A stretch of DNA of 35,322 bases from JAYZQT01 sp964412235 (lineage in GTDB: Bacteria; Pseudomonadota; Alphaproteobacteria; MPNO01; UBA830), in NCBI GenBank assembly GCA_964412235.1, contig CAYPNT010000022.1:1-35322 (forward strand), read 5' to 3'. The first letter of the stretch is position 1. Every line of letters starts with the position of its first letter. Below the pieces are notes generated by a model. That model searched no databases, was not told where the DNA came from, and saw only the letters and a list, made by a program, of their open reading frames with translations. Positions 1 through 8,138 of the stretch are shown here, in pieces. A program made the translations under genes and the position numbers.

Positions 1-22
1 TTAAATAATGTGTGTCGGAAAG

Positions 23-721
23 TTATGTCATTCCGTTTAGTATTTTGTTGTCACTAATTACCACCGCATTTTCAAGGGATCCGCCTAACGCTAACCCGGC
101 GTTTTGCAATTCATCAACATCTTTTTCAAAACCGAAGGTTCGTGCGCGAGATATTTCAGTTTTGAAAGTTTCGCGTAATTCTACTAATTCACCTTTTTGA
201 CGGGATATTATTGTTGAGTCGAAATCAATCTCAAAGTTAATTTGGAATTGTTCTGATGGCGAGATGGATAGGGAGCGGGTTCCGTCCGTGACTTTTATCG
301 GTTTTAGTATTTTTATAGCTGACCGAGGCGTTTCCTGCTCAATTATTCCTGCGTTTTCTATCAAAAATACAAACGGCGCAGCGCTTCCATCCATAATTGG
401 AATTTCTGGTCCATTAACCTCTATAAGGACGTTGTCTATTTCGCATCCTGCTAAGGCCGCCATCAGGTGTTCAATCGTCCCGACTTTTGTGCCATGACTA
501 TTCCCTATAGTCGTTGCTAGGCTGGTATCGATGACATTCTTCCACGAAACATGAATCTCACGAGCGCCATTGACCAAATCGGTGCGATGCACCCGGATAC
601 CAAAGTTTGGTTTTGCGGGTTTGAGCGTTAACGTGGTCTGGCGACCAGAATGTAATGCGGTTCCCGAGCATCCAATTTGGGATTTTAAAGTTTTTTGTTT
701 TTGCACTCCAGCGATAGTCAA
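23..721 (-). CDS. lpxC: UDP-3-O-acyl-N-acetylglucosamine deacetylase, prematurely stopped in this window
   Basis: LpxC removes the acetyl group from UDP-3-O-acyl-GlcNAc, the committed step of lipid A synthesis in the cytoplasm. Family blocks are clear: an IGCSGTALHSG start, the zinc-site block TVGTIEHLMAALAG-like (GTIEHLMAAL), PEIPIMDGSAAPFV, and SRARTFGF followed by LALGGSLENAVV. The TTG start at 721 has a strong upstream GGGGG Shine-Dalgarno stretch 6 bases away; a GTG at 706 is the alternative. The protein is 232 aa, against about 300 for the family. It ends at a TAA (23-25) just after the sequence KILN, where homologues continue into the DEFVRHKxLD block that supplies two zinc ligands and is followed by a catalytic His. 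The 22 bases beyond the stop stay open in frame (LSDTHYL). The gene is last in the dcw run, 158 bases after ftsZ. The identification is firm; whether the stop is real, a mutation or a sequence error cannot be settled here. Confidence 0.85.
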   Translation of the reverse strand: MTIAGVQKQKTLKSQIGCSGTALHSGRQTTLTLKPAKPNFGIRVHRTDLVNGAREIHVSWKNVIDTSLATTIGNSHGTKVGTIEHLMAALAGCEIDNVLIEVNGPEIPIMDGSAAPFVFLIENAGIIEQETPRSAIKILKPIKVTDGTRSLSISPSEQFQINFEIDFDSTIISRQKGELVELRETFKTEISRARTFGFEKDVDELQNAGLALGGSLENAVVISDNKILNGMT

Positions 722-879
722 ATTTCACCCCCTGGGCACCTTGCTTTTATAAACCTACTGCACGGTATCGATTCCGCAGCAAAAGGCTGTAATCAAGGAG
801 ATTTCTACCAAACACCTGCAAAGAAGTTCAAATCAACAAATGTTACAATTTGTTACGCGTTCGGCGATTGACGGCCTAC
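722..879. other. ftsZ-lpxC intergenic gap
   Basis: This 158-base gap is one of the two longest inside the dcw run. It holds a short AT-rich inverted repeat (AACAAAT at 835-841 and ATTTGTT at 848-854, 6-base loop) shortly after the ftsZ stop, but no T-run that would make it a convincing intrinsic terminator. The lpxC Shine-Dalgarno lies at 728-734. A separate lpxC promoter could sit here, but I see no clear -35/-10 pair. Confidence 0.4.
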
Positions 880-2565
880 TTAATTTGCCTGTCGCCGAAG
901 AAATGCAGGTATTTCAAGAAGATCTTCCTCAGATTGGGAACTTTCAATTTTATCGTCAGGTGCTACTCCAACGAGGCTTTCTTGTTCCGGTTTTGGCGTA
1001 CTAATCTCCGGTTGTTGTTTCTGTTTTTCGCGTGGCTCAGGAGCTGGCGGAGTTACAGAAGGGGCAGGGGGAGGAGATCCTTTGTTGCTGCCGGTAATTC
1101 TGCGAAAAAGACTTCCGCTGCGGCGAGGTTGGGAATCTGTTGGTCCTCCATTAAGTAGATCCGCCTCTTTGAAGGGGTCCGAACCTGGTTTAGTATCGAG
1201 AGTTGTTTTAGGGTCCATGGGTGCAGGAGGAATAAACGCCTCGTTTTTTGATACTAGGCGGGGTTCTGATGGTGCCAGTTTGCTTTTACCAGTTGTCTCG
1301 TGCTGTGTAGACGTGGAATCACTTACTAGAACATCTTCCTCTCTTTCATCACGAATGACCGAAGATTCCACGTCTGGAAAATCTTCGCTATTGGCCATTT
1401 CTAAAGCTACCGTGTCTACCGTTCCAACACCCTCTTTTCGTGTTTCCGAAGATTGATTTGAGTTGGTTCGGTGAAGATCGTCCGTGAGAGAAACTTGTGC
1501 CGACGCTGAGTCCTCCTTGATAGCCGTTTCCTTTTTTCTAACTAACTTTTGAGCCTGAGAATACACTTTAAGGACGGGCCTTGGTTGCAATTCGGTCGCT
1601 GCATCTATCCCTGTAGCTACAACAGAAACTCGCATCTTGTTTTCGAGCGAAGAATCCGTGGTTGAGCCAAAAATTATATTGGCGTCAGCATCTACCTCTT
1701 CTCCAATTCGGTTGGCTGCTTCGTCGACTTCAAATAAAGTCATGTCAGAGCCCCCAGTAATATTTATTAAAACACCACGCGCACCTTTCATAGAGACATC
1801 GTCAAGTAGCGGGTTCGAAATAGCGGATTCGGCTGCTATCCGAGCGCGTTCCTCGCCCTCCCCTTCTCCTGTTCCCATCATCGCCTTACCCATTTCACTC
1901 ATTACCGCTCGAATATCGGCAAAGTCGAGATTTATCAAACCCGGGACTACCATTAGATCCGTTACACCACGTACGCCAGAGTGGAGCACCTCATCAGCCA
2001 TCGTAAATGCATCAGCGAAGGTCGTTTGTTCATTAGCTATACGAAAGAGATTTTGATTAGGGATCACAATAAGTGTATCAACGTATTGCTGCATTTCTTC
2101 GATCCCAGCATCCGCTATCCGCATTCGGTTAACGCCTTCGAATTGGAAAGGTTTCGTTACCACGCCCACGGTGAGAATACCGTTTTCTCGAGCGAGCCTT
2201 GCGATCACCGGTGCCGCACCTGTTCCGGTACCCCCACCCATGCCAGCGGTGATAAAGACCATATGTGCTGCAGTTAGTGCTTCCATTAGGTCGTCCATAG
2301 CTTCTTCCGCGGCGGCGCGTCCAATGTCTGGCCGGGAACCCGCACCCAATCCGTGGGTTATTCCTGGACCTAGTTGTATTGATCTTTCCGCGAGGTTTTG
2401 TGCTAGTGCTTGCGCATCAGTATTGGCGACGACGAACTCCACTCCTTCTAGCTGAGATGAAATCATATTGTTTACGGCGTTGCCACCAGCACCACCGACT
2501 CCGATAACAGTAATCCGGGGTTTCAGGTGATTTTGGGTTTCGGGAACGGTAAGATTAATCGTCAT
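880..2565 (-). CDS. ftsZ: cell division GTPase FtsZ (long-linker alphaproteobacterial form)
   Basis: FtsZ is the tubulin-like GTPase that polymerises into the Z ring at the inner membrane and recruits the divisome. The 561-aa protein shows the N-terminal GVGGAGGNAVNNM loop (about 22-34), NTDAQAL, the tubulin signature GGGTGTG (110-116) and NLDFADI. The conserved core ends around residue 320. A roughly 220-residue linker rich in Ser, Glu, Pro and Lys follows, then the conserved C-terminal peptide IPAFLRRQ (552-559) that binds FtsA and other tethers. The total length matches alphaproteobacterial FtsZ rather than the roughly 380-aa E. coli type. ATG 2565 is preceded by AGGAGG. The gene is separated from ftsA by 116 bases, unlike the overlapping genes upstream, so independent control of ftsZ expression is plausible. 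Confidence 0.98.
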   Translation of the reverse strand: MTINLTVPETQNHLKPRITVIGVGGAGGNAVNNMISSQLEGVEFVVANTDAQALAQNLAERSIQLGPGITHGLGAGSRPDIGRAAAEEAMDDLMEALTAAHMVFITAGMGGGTGTGAAPVIARLARENGILTVGVVTKPFQFEGVNRMRIADAGIEEMQQYVDTLIVIPNQNLFRIANEQTTFADAFTMADEVLHSGVRGVTDLMVVPGLINLDFADIRAVMSEMGKAMMGTGEGEGEERARIAAESAISNPLLDDVSMKGARGVLINITGGSDMTLFEVDEAANRIGEEVDADANIIFGSTTDSSLENKMRVSVVATGIDAATELQPRPVLKVYSQAQKLVRKKETAIKEDSASAQVSLTDDLHRTNSNQSSETRKEGVGTVDTVALEMANSEDFPDVESSVIRDEREEDVLVSDSTSTQHETTGKSKLAPSEPRLVSKNEAFIPPAPMDPKTTLDTKPGSDPFKEADLLNGGPTDSQPRRSGSLFRRITGSNKGSPPPAPSVTPPAPEPREKQKQQPEISTPKPEQESLVGVAPDDKIESSQSEEDLLEIPAFLRRQAN

Positions 2566-2681
2566 TGGAGCCTCCTAGGCATAGAAGTTGCAAAAACTTT
2601 CTTTGTGTAGGGATAAGTGTGATGTACCTGACTGTGACTTAGTTTTCTTTCTAAAAACGATAAATTCTTGTCTGCCATTTG

Positions 2682-3926
2682 TTAGAAACTTTCTTTTAAC
2701 CATTGGCCGATACGGGCCATCCGACTATTGGTCGCCTTTTCATCCGCTGGTATGTGATCAATAGTGCCAGCGTATTTTTCAACTCCATAGCGGAGAAGGC
2801 CTGCGCAGGTAGAAAAGGCTGGGCCACTTGTTGCTTCAGCTAGCCCACTTATGCGAAGTGGGCGCCCAATTCGAACTTGTTTTTCGAGGATTAAAGCAGC
2901 TATTTCGGGGATTCCATGGAGTTGAGATGCGCCGCCTGTTAAGACTAGCCGACGACCTGATAGTCGTTGCACGCCCCCTAATTCAATACGTTCTCGGACG
3001 AGCTCAAATGTTTCCTCTAATCTGGGGCCAATTATCCCGGTCAGAATGGACCTTGGTACATGATGCGGCTGGTTATGATTGTCCTCACCCATCAGGGGCA
3101 CGTCTACTATTTCGTTATCATCTGACTGCGACCAGATTGCACTGCCGTAAAGCGTTTTCATTCGTTCGGCATGGGCGACCGGCGTAGAAAGTCCTCGCGC
3201 TAAATCATTTGTTACGTGCCCACCTCCTATTGGAATAGAGTCGGCAAAAACAACCTGACTATCGTAGAACACCGAGACGGTCGTAGTGCCGCCACCCATA
3301 TCTACCAGAGTAACACCAAGATCTCTTTCGTCTTCGACGAGACAGGCCAAACCACCCGCATAAGGTGACATAACGAGTTCTTCTATATCGAGATGACATC
3401 TCGCAACGCAGTTTTTTAGGTTGCGCACAGGTCCGGAAGCAGCATTAATTCTATGAAAATTCACCCCAAGTCTTTCGCCAAACATACCGCGAGGATCACG
3501 AATTCCCCGTTTGCCGTCGATAGAGAAGCCCACCGGAAAGCAATGTATTAGATCTTGGTCTTCCGGTTGCTCGATTTGGTGGTTGCGCTCTCTCGCTCGC
3601 TGTATATCAGTTTCCGCAATTTCGTGCCCCGCTATTGACACTTCAATTTGTTGAATTTTCGAATAAATACGGCCTGCGGACAGGTTGACAAAAATGCGAT
3701 CGATCCGCTCGTTAGCTAGCTCCTCGGCCGCTGTTACTGCCGTGAGAATTGCATTCTGTGCGGCCTCCATGTCAACGACAGAGCCATTTCGTATACCGGC
3801 TGATGCGTGCTGTGCAACGCCCATCACACGTATACCACCTTCGGTATTTGCGTGGGCGATAAAACAACAAATTTTAGAACTACCCACGTCGAGTGCAGCG
3901 ATGATTCCCGTGCGTAACTTCGCCAT
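2682..3926 (-). CDS. ftsA: cell division protein FtsA
   Basis: FtsA is an actin-like ATPase that tethers FtsZ to the cytoplasmic membrane. Visible are the N-terminal IIAALDVGSSKICCFIA phosphate loop, the inserted 1C subdomain, VDMGGGTTTVSVF (the second phosphate-binding motif), LVLTGGASQLHGI (adenosine motif), and the C-terminal MARIGQWLKESF, a typical amphipathic membrane-targeting helix. I chose ATG 3926 (414 aa), where family members begin (MAKLRTG). An in-frame TTG lies 12 bases upstream at 3938, only 2 bases after an AGGAA sequence, whereas that AGGAA sits 14 bases from the ATG, so ribosome-site spacing does not settle the start. It lies between ftsQ (48-base gap) and ftsZ. Confidence 0.96.
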   Translation of the reverse strand: MAKLRTGIIAALDVGSSKICCFIAHANTEGGIRVMGVAQHASAGIRNGSVVDMEAAQNAILTAVTAAEELANERIDRIFVNLSAGRIYSKIQQIEVSIAGHEIAETDIQRARERNHQIEQPEDQDLIHCFPVGFSIDGKRGIRDPRGMFGERLGVNFHRINAASGPVRNLKNCVARCHLDIEELVMSPYAGGLACLVEDERDLGVTLVDMGGGTTTVSVFYDSQVVFADSIPIGGGHVTNDLARGLSTPVAHAERMKTLYGSAIWSQSDDNEIVDVPLMGEDNHNQPHHVPRSILTGIIGPRLEETFELVRERIELGGVQRLSGRRLVLTGGASQLHGIPEIAALILEKQVRIGRPLRISGLAEATSGPAFSTCAGLLRYGVEKYAGTIDHIPADEKATNSRMARIGQWLKESF

Positions 3927-3974
3927 TTTTCTATACAATATTCCTAGTTGAAAGGTACGGATTGTTATTGTTAA

Positions 3975-4850
3975 TCAAGTGTTTTCACCTTTTGTCGTAG
4001 CGTTTTTTGGTAATTTAATCGGGGGATCACTTCTAGTACGGATTATCAACTGACCAGGTATTCGAAGATCGATTGATAAAAGATTTTTACCTAAAAGGTT
4101 GTATTTACGATCAAGCTTTGCAAAGCGGCCCCATGCTGCTAACGGATTGTTTGCCGGCAGGCGAATATTAGTTCCATTATCCATTCGTATATTCCAACGT
4201 CGGTTACCCACGCGGACTGCAGCGTCGACCCGTTTTTGAAGCTTGGGTTCGCGTTCGAGGACGTTTATTAGTGTTATTGCCCCTAACGGTGCGTTTTTAC
4301 CCACTAAAACTAATAGATTTTGGAAATTTTGAGGAATTTTAGACGTTATTACCGTGCCTTCTTTGTCAATTAAATAATGCTTATTTTCCTGTTGCCAAAT
4401 AGCCAGCGGACGTCGTTCTACTATTCGAACCCGCACCGTATCAGGGAATACGCGTTGTAGGCTGGCTGCTCGAATCCATGGGAGCGCCTCTAGACCAATT
4501 CTTGCCGTGTCTAGATCAAGCGAGAGCAAAGGTGCACCCACTCTAAAACGGAGCGCTTTCTGGATATTTTTCTTTGATTCGTTTCTCCGACCATGAAGGA
4601 TCACTTTTTCTGTTCGCAGCCCAACATTGGCCATATGATCTGCCAATACGATAAAGAGACCATTACCCGTCGTTTTGACCCAGTTTGATTTGTATGCCCA
4701 TAAAGGGGTGCCGATTGCTAATACTAATACCGTTAACCATACGCTTGTTCTCATCGCACGCTTAGCCCACCGCGGCGTCGGCCGTTTTCGGCTGTTTTTC
4801 TTTTGGTTCGGCTTAAAGGAGCTTCCGCGCTGGTGGTTTTTCAATCGCAT
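3975..4850 (-). CDS. ftsQ: cell division protein FtsQ
   Basis: FtsQ is a bitopic inner-membrane protein that links early and late division proteins through its periplasmic domains. The 291-aa product has a basic, disordered cytoplasmic N-terminus, one membrane segment (SVWLTVLVLAIGTPLWAY), and a POTRA domain (about 80-150) with the usual GAPLLSLDLDTARIGLEALPW pattern split over two strands and a helix. The FtsQ beta domain follows, with REPLAIWQ-like (RRPLAIWQ) and LIDKEGTVI blocks. ATG 4850 is chosen because a GGTGGAG Shine-Dalgarno lies about 8 bases upstream; a TTG at 4874 would lengthen the overlap with ddl and has no better site. The start overlaps the ddl stop by 10 bases, so the two are probably translationally coupled. 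Confidence 0.95.
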   Translation of the reverse strand: MRLKNHQRGSSFKPNQKKNSRKRPTPRWAKRAMRTSVWLTVLVLAIGTPLWAYKSNWVKTTGNGLFIVLADHMANVGLRTEKVILHGRRNESKKNIQKALRFRVGAPLLSLDLDTARIGLEALPWIRAASLQRVFPDTVRVRIVERRPLAIWQQENKHYLIDKEGTVITSKIPQNFQNLLVLVGKNAPLGAITLINVLEREPKLQKRVDAAVRVGNRRWNIRMDNGTNIRLPANNPLAAWGRFAKLDRKYNLLGKNLLSIDLRIPGQLIIRTRSDPPIKLPKNATTKGENT

Positions 4851-5758
4851 GTTGCGTTCTCCACCATCCAGCAAACTAGGTCGTCAAATTCTATTCCTGC
4901 GTAGGCCGCTTGTTCTGGTACAAGCGAAAATGGGGTCATCCCTGGCTGGGTGTTTACCTCAAGGAGATATAGGTTGCCTGGCTCACCGTCGCGGTCATCG
5001 TACATTAAGTCCGCTCTTGAAACCCCGCGGCAGCCTAATATTTCGTGAGCTCGTAATGCGTACTCCATTGCTGTTGTGTATGCTTTTTTATGTATTGGAG
5101 CTGGTATGATATGTTCTGCACCGTCAGGAGTGTATTTTGCCTTGTAATCGTAGAATTTTTTTGAAGGCCGAATCTCTGTTACGCCTAGGGCTTTATTACC
5201 CATTACGGAAACGGTTAGTTCTCTTCCGTGGATGAGTTTTTCGACCATAATTTGGTCACCGTAGGACCATATTTTTTTATCGAGATCTGAAAGATCCGAT
5301 TCTTTTCTTACAATGATTACTCCCAGACTCGACCCCTCATTTAATGGTTTCATCACATAGGGAAAATCTAAACGGTCACCGGCTTCAAAACTTGCTCGGG
5401 TTACGACCTTATGTTTTGGGCAAGGAATGTTCACAGACTGAAAAAGTTTCTTTGCCATTGGTTTGTGCATCGCTATAGCTGATGCTAGTACGCCTGAATG
5501 CGAAAAAGGAATTCCTAAACATTTTAGAACTCCCTGAATGCAGCCATCCTCGCCATAAGTCCCGTGGAGTGCGTTGTAGACCACGTCAGGCGGTGGGGTT
5601 AGTGCGGTTAACAGCACACCCAGGTCCTGGTTTACGTCAATTTCGGTGACAGTATACCCTGCAGAACTTAGTGCTTTACAAATACGATCGCTTCCCATTA
5701 ATGATATTTCGCGCTCCTTGGACCATCCTCCCTTAAGGACGGCGACTGACCTAGTCAC
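4841..5758 (-). CDS. ddl: D-alanine--D-alanine ligase
   Basis: This cytoplasmic ATP-grasp enzyme joins two D-alanines to give the dipeptide that MurF adds to the wall precursor. In its 305 aa are the N-terminal VAVLKGGWSKEREISL block, NALHGTYGEDGCIQGVL (substrate region), PYVMKPLNEGSSLGV (ATP-grasp lysine and loop), ELTVSVMG, RADLMYD and LLEVNTQPGMT (metal and substrate ligands). Length and motifs fit the DdlB type that is usually found inside dcw clusters. GTG 5758 overlaps the murB stop by 4 bases (GTGA) and has GGGAG 8 bases upstream. The 3' end overlaps ftsQ. I see no missing key motif. Confidence 0.97.
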   Translation of the reverse strand: MTRSVAVLKGGWSKEREISLMGSDRICKALSSAGYTVTEIDVNQDLGVLLTALTPPPDVVYNALHGTYGEDGCIQGVLKCLGIPFSHSGVLASAIAMHKPMAKKLFQSVNIPCPKHKVVTRASFEAGDRLDFPYVMKPLNEGSSLGVIIVRKESDLSDLDKKIWSYGDQIMVEKLIHGRELTVSVMGNKALGVTEIRPSKKFYDYKAKYTPDGAEHIIPAPIHKKAYTTAMEYALRAHEILGCRGVSRADLMYDDRDGEPGNLYLLEVNTQPGMTPFSLVPEQAAYAGIEFDDLVCWMVENATCD

Positions 5759-6684
5759 TGTGTTATCTCCCGCGCCTTAATCCCTATGCGTTCAATTTCC
5801 CATTCAAGATCAATGCCAGTATGACGTCTCACGCGGTCACGAACTTTCTCGCCTAGTTCTTCTATATCTTGAGCAGATGCGTTGCCTCGGTTAATAAGAA
5901 AATTGCAATGTTTTTCGGAGACTATGGCATCGCCAACCGTGAGTCCCCTGCAGCCCGCGGTCGCAATCAATCTCCATGCCTTGGTTTTTTCGATATTTTT
6001 AAATGTTGATCCACTGGTACGGACCTGAATAGGCTGCGTTGATTTTCTATGATTTTCTATTTCGAGCATTCTACGTTCAATTTCTTCGCGCTCGACAATA
6101 GCGCAGGATAGTCTTGCCGCCACGAATATCCATTTCTGATTCAACGTTGAGGATCTATAGGAAAACCCAAAATCGTGCATGGATAAGTCTCTTAGAATGC
6201 CTGACGGATCTAACGCCTTAGCTGATATCAAAACATCTTTAATTTCTCGACCATACGCGCCGGCGTTCATTCGGAGTGCTCCACCGATAGAACCGGGTAT
6301 CCCGCTCAAAAATTCTAATCCACCTAAGGATCTTTCACGGCACGCACGAGATAAAGTGACGCTCGAGACGCCAGCCTCAGCAAGCACCTCATTATTATTG
6401 AAGATAATTTTCCCAAAGGCCTTACCCAATAGTATGACCACACCTTCGACACCCCCGTCCCTGATTAAAACATTCGAGCCAAGGCCGATAACGGTCACAT
6501 CGATATTTGGGTCGAGCTCCCGCTGAAATTGCTGTAGATCTTCAATATCAGCGGGCTTAAATAGTACTTCTGCCTCGCCCCCTGTTCGGAACCAAGTGAG
6601 ACCATGCAACGATGCATTTGCAATGAGTTCCCCTCTTACTTCCGGAAGGCGGTTTATTAAGGGTGGGATGGAGCCAACGAGCAT
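5755..6684 (-). CDS. murB: UDP-N-acetylenolpyruvoylglucosamine reductase MurB
   Basis: MurB is the FAD- and NADPH-dependent cytoplasmic reductase that makes UDP-MurNAc. The 309-aa protein carries the FAD-binding pattern TWFRTGGEAEVLF, VIGLGSNVLIRDGG and GIPGSIGGALRMNAGAYG. The FSYRSS tyrosine block and RTSGSTFKN (catalytic Ser) follow, and the C-terminus contains NFLINRGNASAQD. The YRSS arrangement is the shorter type II MurB layout, not the E. coli type I layout. ATG 6684 forms a TAATG junction with the murC stop and has an AAGAAAGAG stretch upstream; a GTG at 6690 is also in frame but sits too close to that stretch. It overlaps ddl by 4 bases at its 3' end. Confidence 0.96.
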   Translation of the reverse strand: MLVGSIPPLINRLPEVRGELIANASLHGLTWFRTGGEAEVLFKPADIEDLQQFQRELDPNIDVTVIGLGSNVLIRDGGVEGVVILLGKAFGKIIFNNNEVLAEAGVSSVTLSRACRERSLGGLEFLSGIPGSIGGALRMNAGAYGREIKDVLISAKALDPSGILRDLSMHDFGFSYRSSTLNQKWIFVAARLSCAIVEREEIERRMLEIENHRKSTQPIQVRTSGSTFKNIEKTKAWRLIATAGCRGLTVGDAIVSEKHCNFLINRGNASAQDIEELGEKVRDRVRRHTGIDLEWEIERIGIKAREITQ

Positions 6685-8138
6685 TAGCACTTCTCTTTCT
6701 TCGCACCATTCGAGCCCGAAATAATGCTACCTGTACCCAATGACTTCAGCTGCTGCGGAAGGTTATTAGCCCAATGTGTAATGTTGCCTGCGCCTAAGAA
6801 AACGACAAAATCGCCTGGTCGGGCTATTTCTTGTATCAAAATCGGCAGAGTTGATGGATCATCTATCGGAAGCACGTTGTCGTGACCATGATATTGGAGA
6901 CCCTCAATCAAGGCATCGTGAGTAATCCCGTCGAGTGGTGCCTCTCCTGCGGGATAGACCTCCGCTATCAACACATAATTTGCGTGGCTGAAACATTTAC
7001 AGAACTCTTCAAATAGATCACGCAATCGGCTATATCGATGCGGCTGAGCCACAGCTATTACGTTCCCAGTGGCGCTTGATTGAGCAGCTTCCAGGACCGC
7101 GGCTATTTCAACCGGGTGATGGGCATAGTCGTCTATTATAGTGATGTCGTTAACTGTTCCCGTACGGGTAAAACGACGTTTTACACCCCTGAAGTTAGCG
7201 AGTGCATCTCGCAACAAATCGGGTTCTACCCCCATTTCTAGTGCGATTGTCGTAGCCGCGAGCGCATTCCGTACATTATGGGTGCCCACCATGGGTATTT
7301 TAAACTGACCGAGTTCCATATCTATAGCTGCCACACGACCTGAACTCGTTATTTTAAAGCATGAGGTATTGGAATCAGAAGTAATATCCGTAGCACGAAT
7401 GTCGGCTTGGGCGCTTAATCCATAGGTGATTATGCGCCGGTCTGTAATTTCCGATAAAAGGGACTGTATCTCAGTGTCATCGACACACACGGTTGCAAAT
7501 CCATAAAACGGAATATTTTGAACAAAGCTTACAAATTCGGATTTTAAAGTTTCAAAATTACCGAAGTGGTCTAAGTGTTCGGGGCTAATGTTGGTTACGA
7601 CAGCTATGGTTGCTGGTAGTTTTGTAAAGCTACCATCAGATTCGTCCGCTTCTACGACAATCCAGTCTCCATCTCCTAACCGCGCGTTGGTGCCATAGGC
7701 ATTTATAATACCTCCATTTATTACGGTTGGGTCAAAATTCCCTGCGTCTAACAACGCGGCGATTATTGAGGTTGTGGTGGTTTTGCCGTGGGTTCCCGCG
7801 ACGGCGATTCCCCATTTTAAGCGCATTATCTCCGCTAACATTTCGGCCCGAGGAACCACAGGTATAAATCGGGCACGCGCCTCTAACACTTCGGGATTAC
7901 TAGGTTTTAGAGCGGAGGAAGTGACGACAACTTGGGCGCCGTTGATATTTTCAGAACTATGTCCAATTTGGATTTTTATGCCCAGGCTCAGTAGCCTCCT
8001 AATATTTCCACTGTTTGCTATGTCACTGCCTTGAATTGAATAACCAAGGTTGTGCAGGGTTTCAGCTATACCGCTCATCCCAATGCCGCCAATTCCAACG
8101 AAATGAATAGTACCTACATCAAGGGGCAGTCCTTTCAT
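6684..8138 (-). CDS. murC: UDP-N-acetylmuramate--L-alanine ligase MurC
   Basis: MurC adds L-alanine to UDP-MurNAc, using ATP, in the cytoplasm. The 484-aa protein starts with the Rossmann block IHFVGIGGIGMSGIAE, which distinguishes MurC from the other Mur ligases. It has the P-loop AVAGTHGKTTTTSI (about 110-123), NGGIINAYGTNAR, the EADESDGSF block, NISPEHLDHFG, GTHNVRNALAA and DDYAHHPVEIAA. The start overlaps the murG stop as ATGA, with GGATGG upstream, and the stop forms TAATG with murB. It is intact, with typical family length. Confidence 0.98.
   Translation of the reverse strand: MKGLPLDVGTIHFVGIGGIGMSGIAETLHNLGYSIQGSDIANSGNIRRLLSLGIKIQIGHSSENINGAQVVVTSSALKPSNPEVLEARARFIPVVPRAEMLAEIMRLKWGIAVAGTHGKTTTTSIIAALLDAGNFDPTVINGGIINAYGTNARLGDGDWIVVEADESDGSFTKLPATIAVVTNISPEHLDHFGNFETLKSEFVSFVQNIPFYGFATVCVDDTEIQSLLSEITDRRIITYGLSAQADIRATDITSDSNTSCFKITSSGRVAAIDMELGQFKIPMVGTHNVRNALAATTIALEMGVEPDLLRDALANFRGVKRRFTRTGTVNDITIIDDYAHHPVEIAAVLEAAQSSATGNVIAVAQPHRYSRLRDLFEEFCKCFSHANYVLIAEVYPAGEAPLDGITHDALIEGLQYHGHDNVLPIDDPSTLPILIQEIARPGDFVVFLGAGNITHWANNLPQQLKSLGTGSIISGSNGAKKEKC

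Noticed and set aside
835..854. Inverted repeat after ftsZ as an intrinsic terminator
   Set aside because: The stem is seven AT-rich pairs and no T-run follows, so it is too weak to call.
1082..1456. Long open frame on the plus strand opposite ftsZ
   Set aside because: It lies antisense to the low-complexity FtsZ linker, has no ribosome site or family-like sequence, and is a shadow of that gene.
2566..2681. A ftsZ-specific promoter in the ftsA-ftsZ gap
   Set aside because: The gap length is suggestive, but I could not find a -35/-10 pair with proper spacing.
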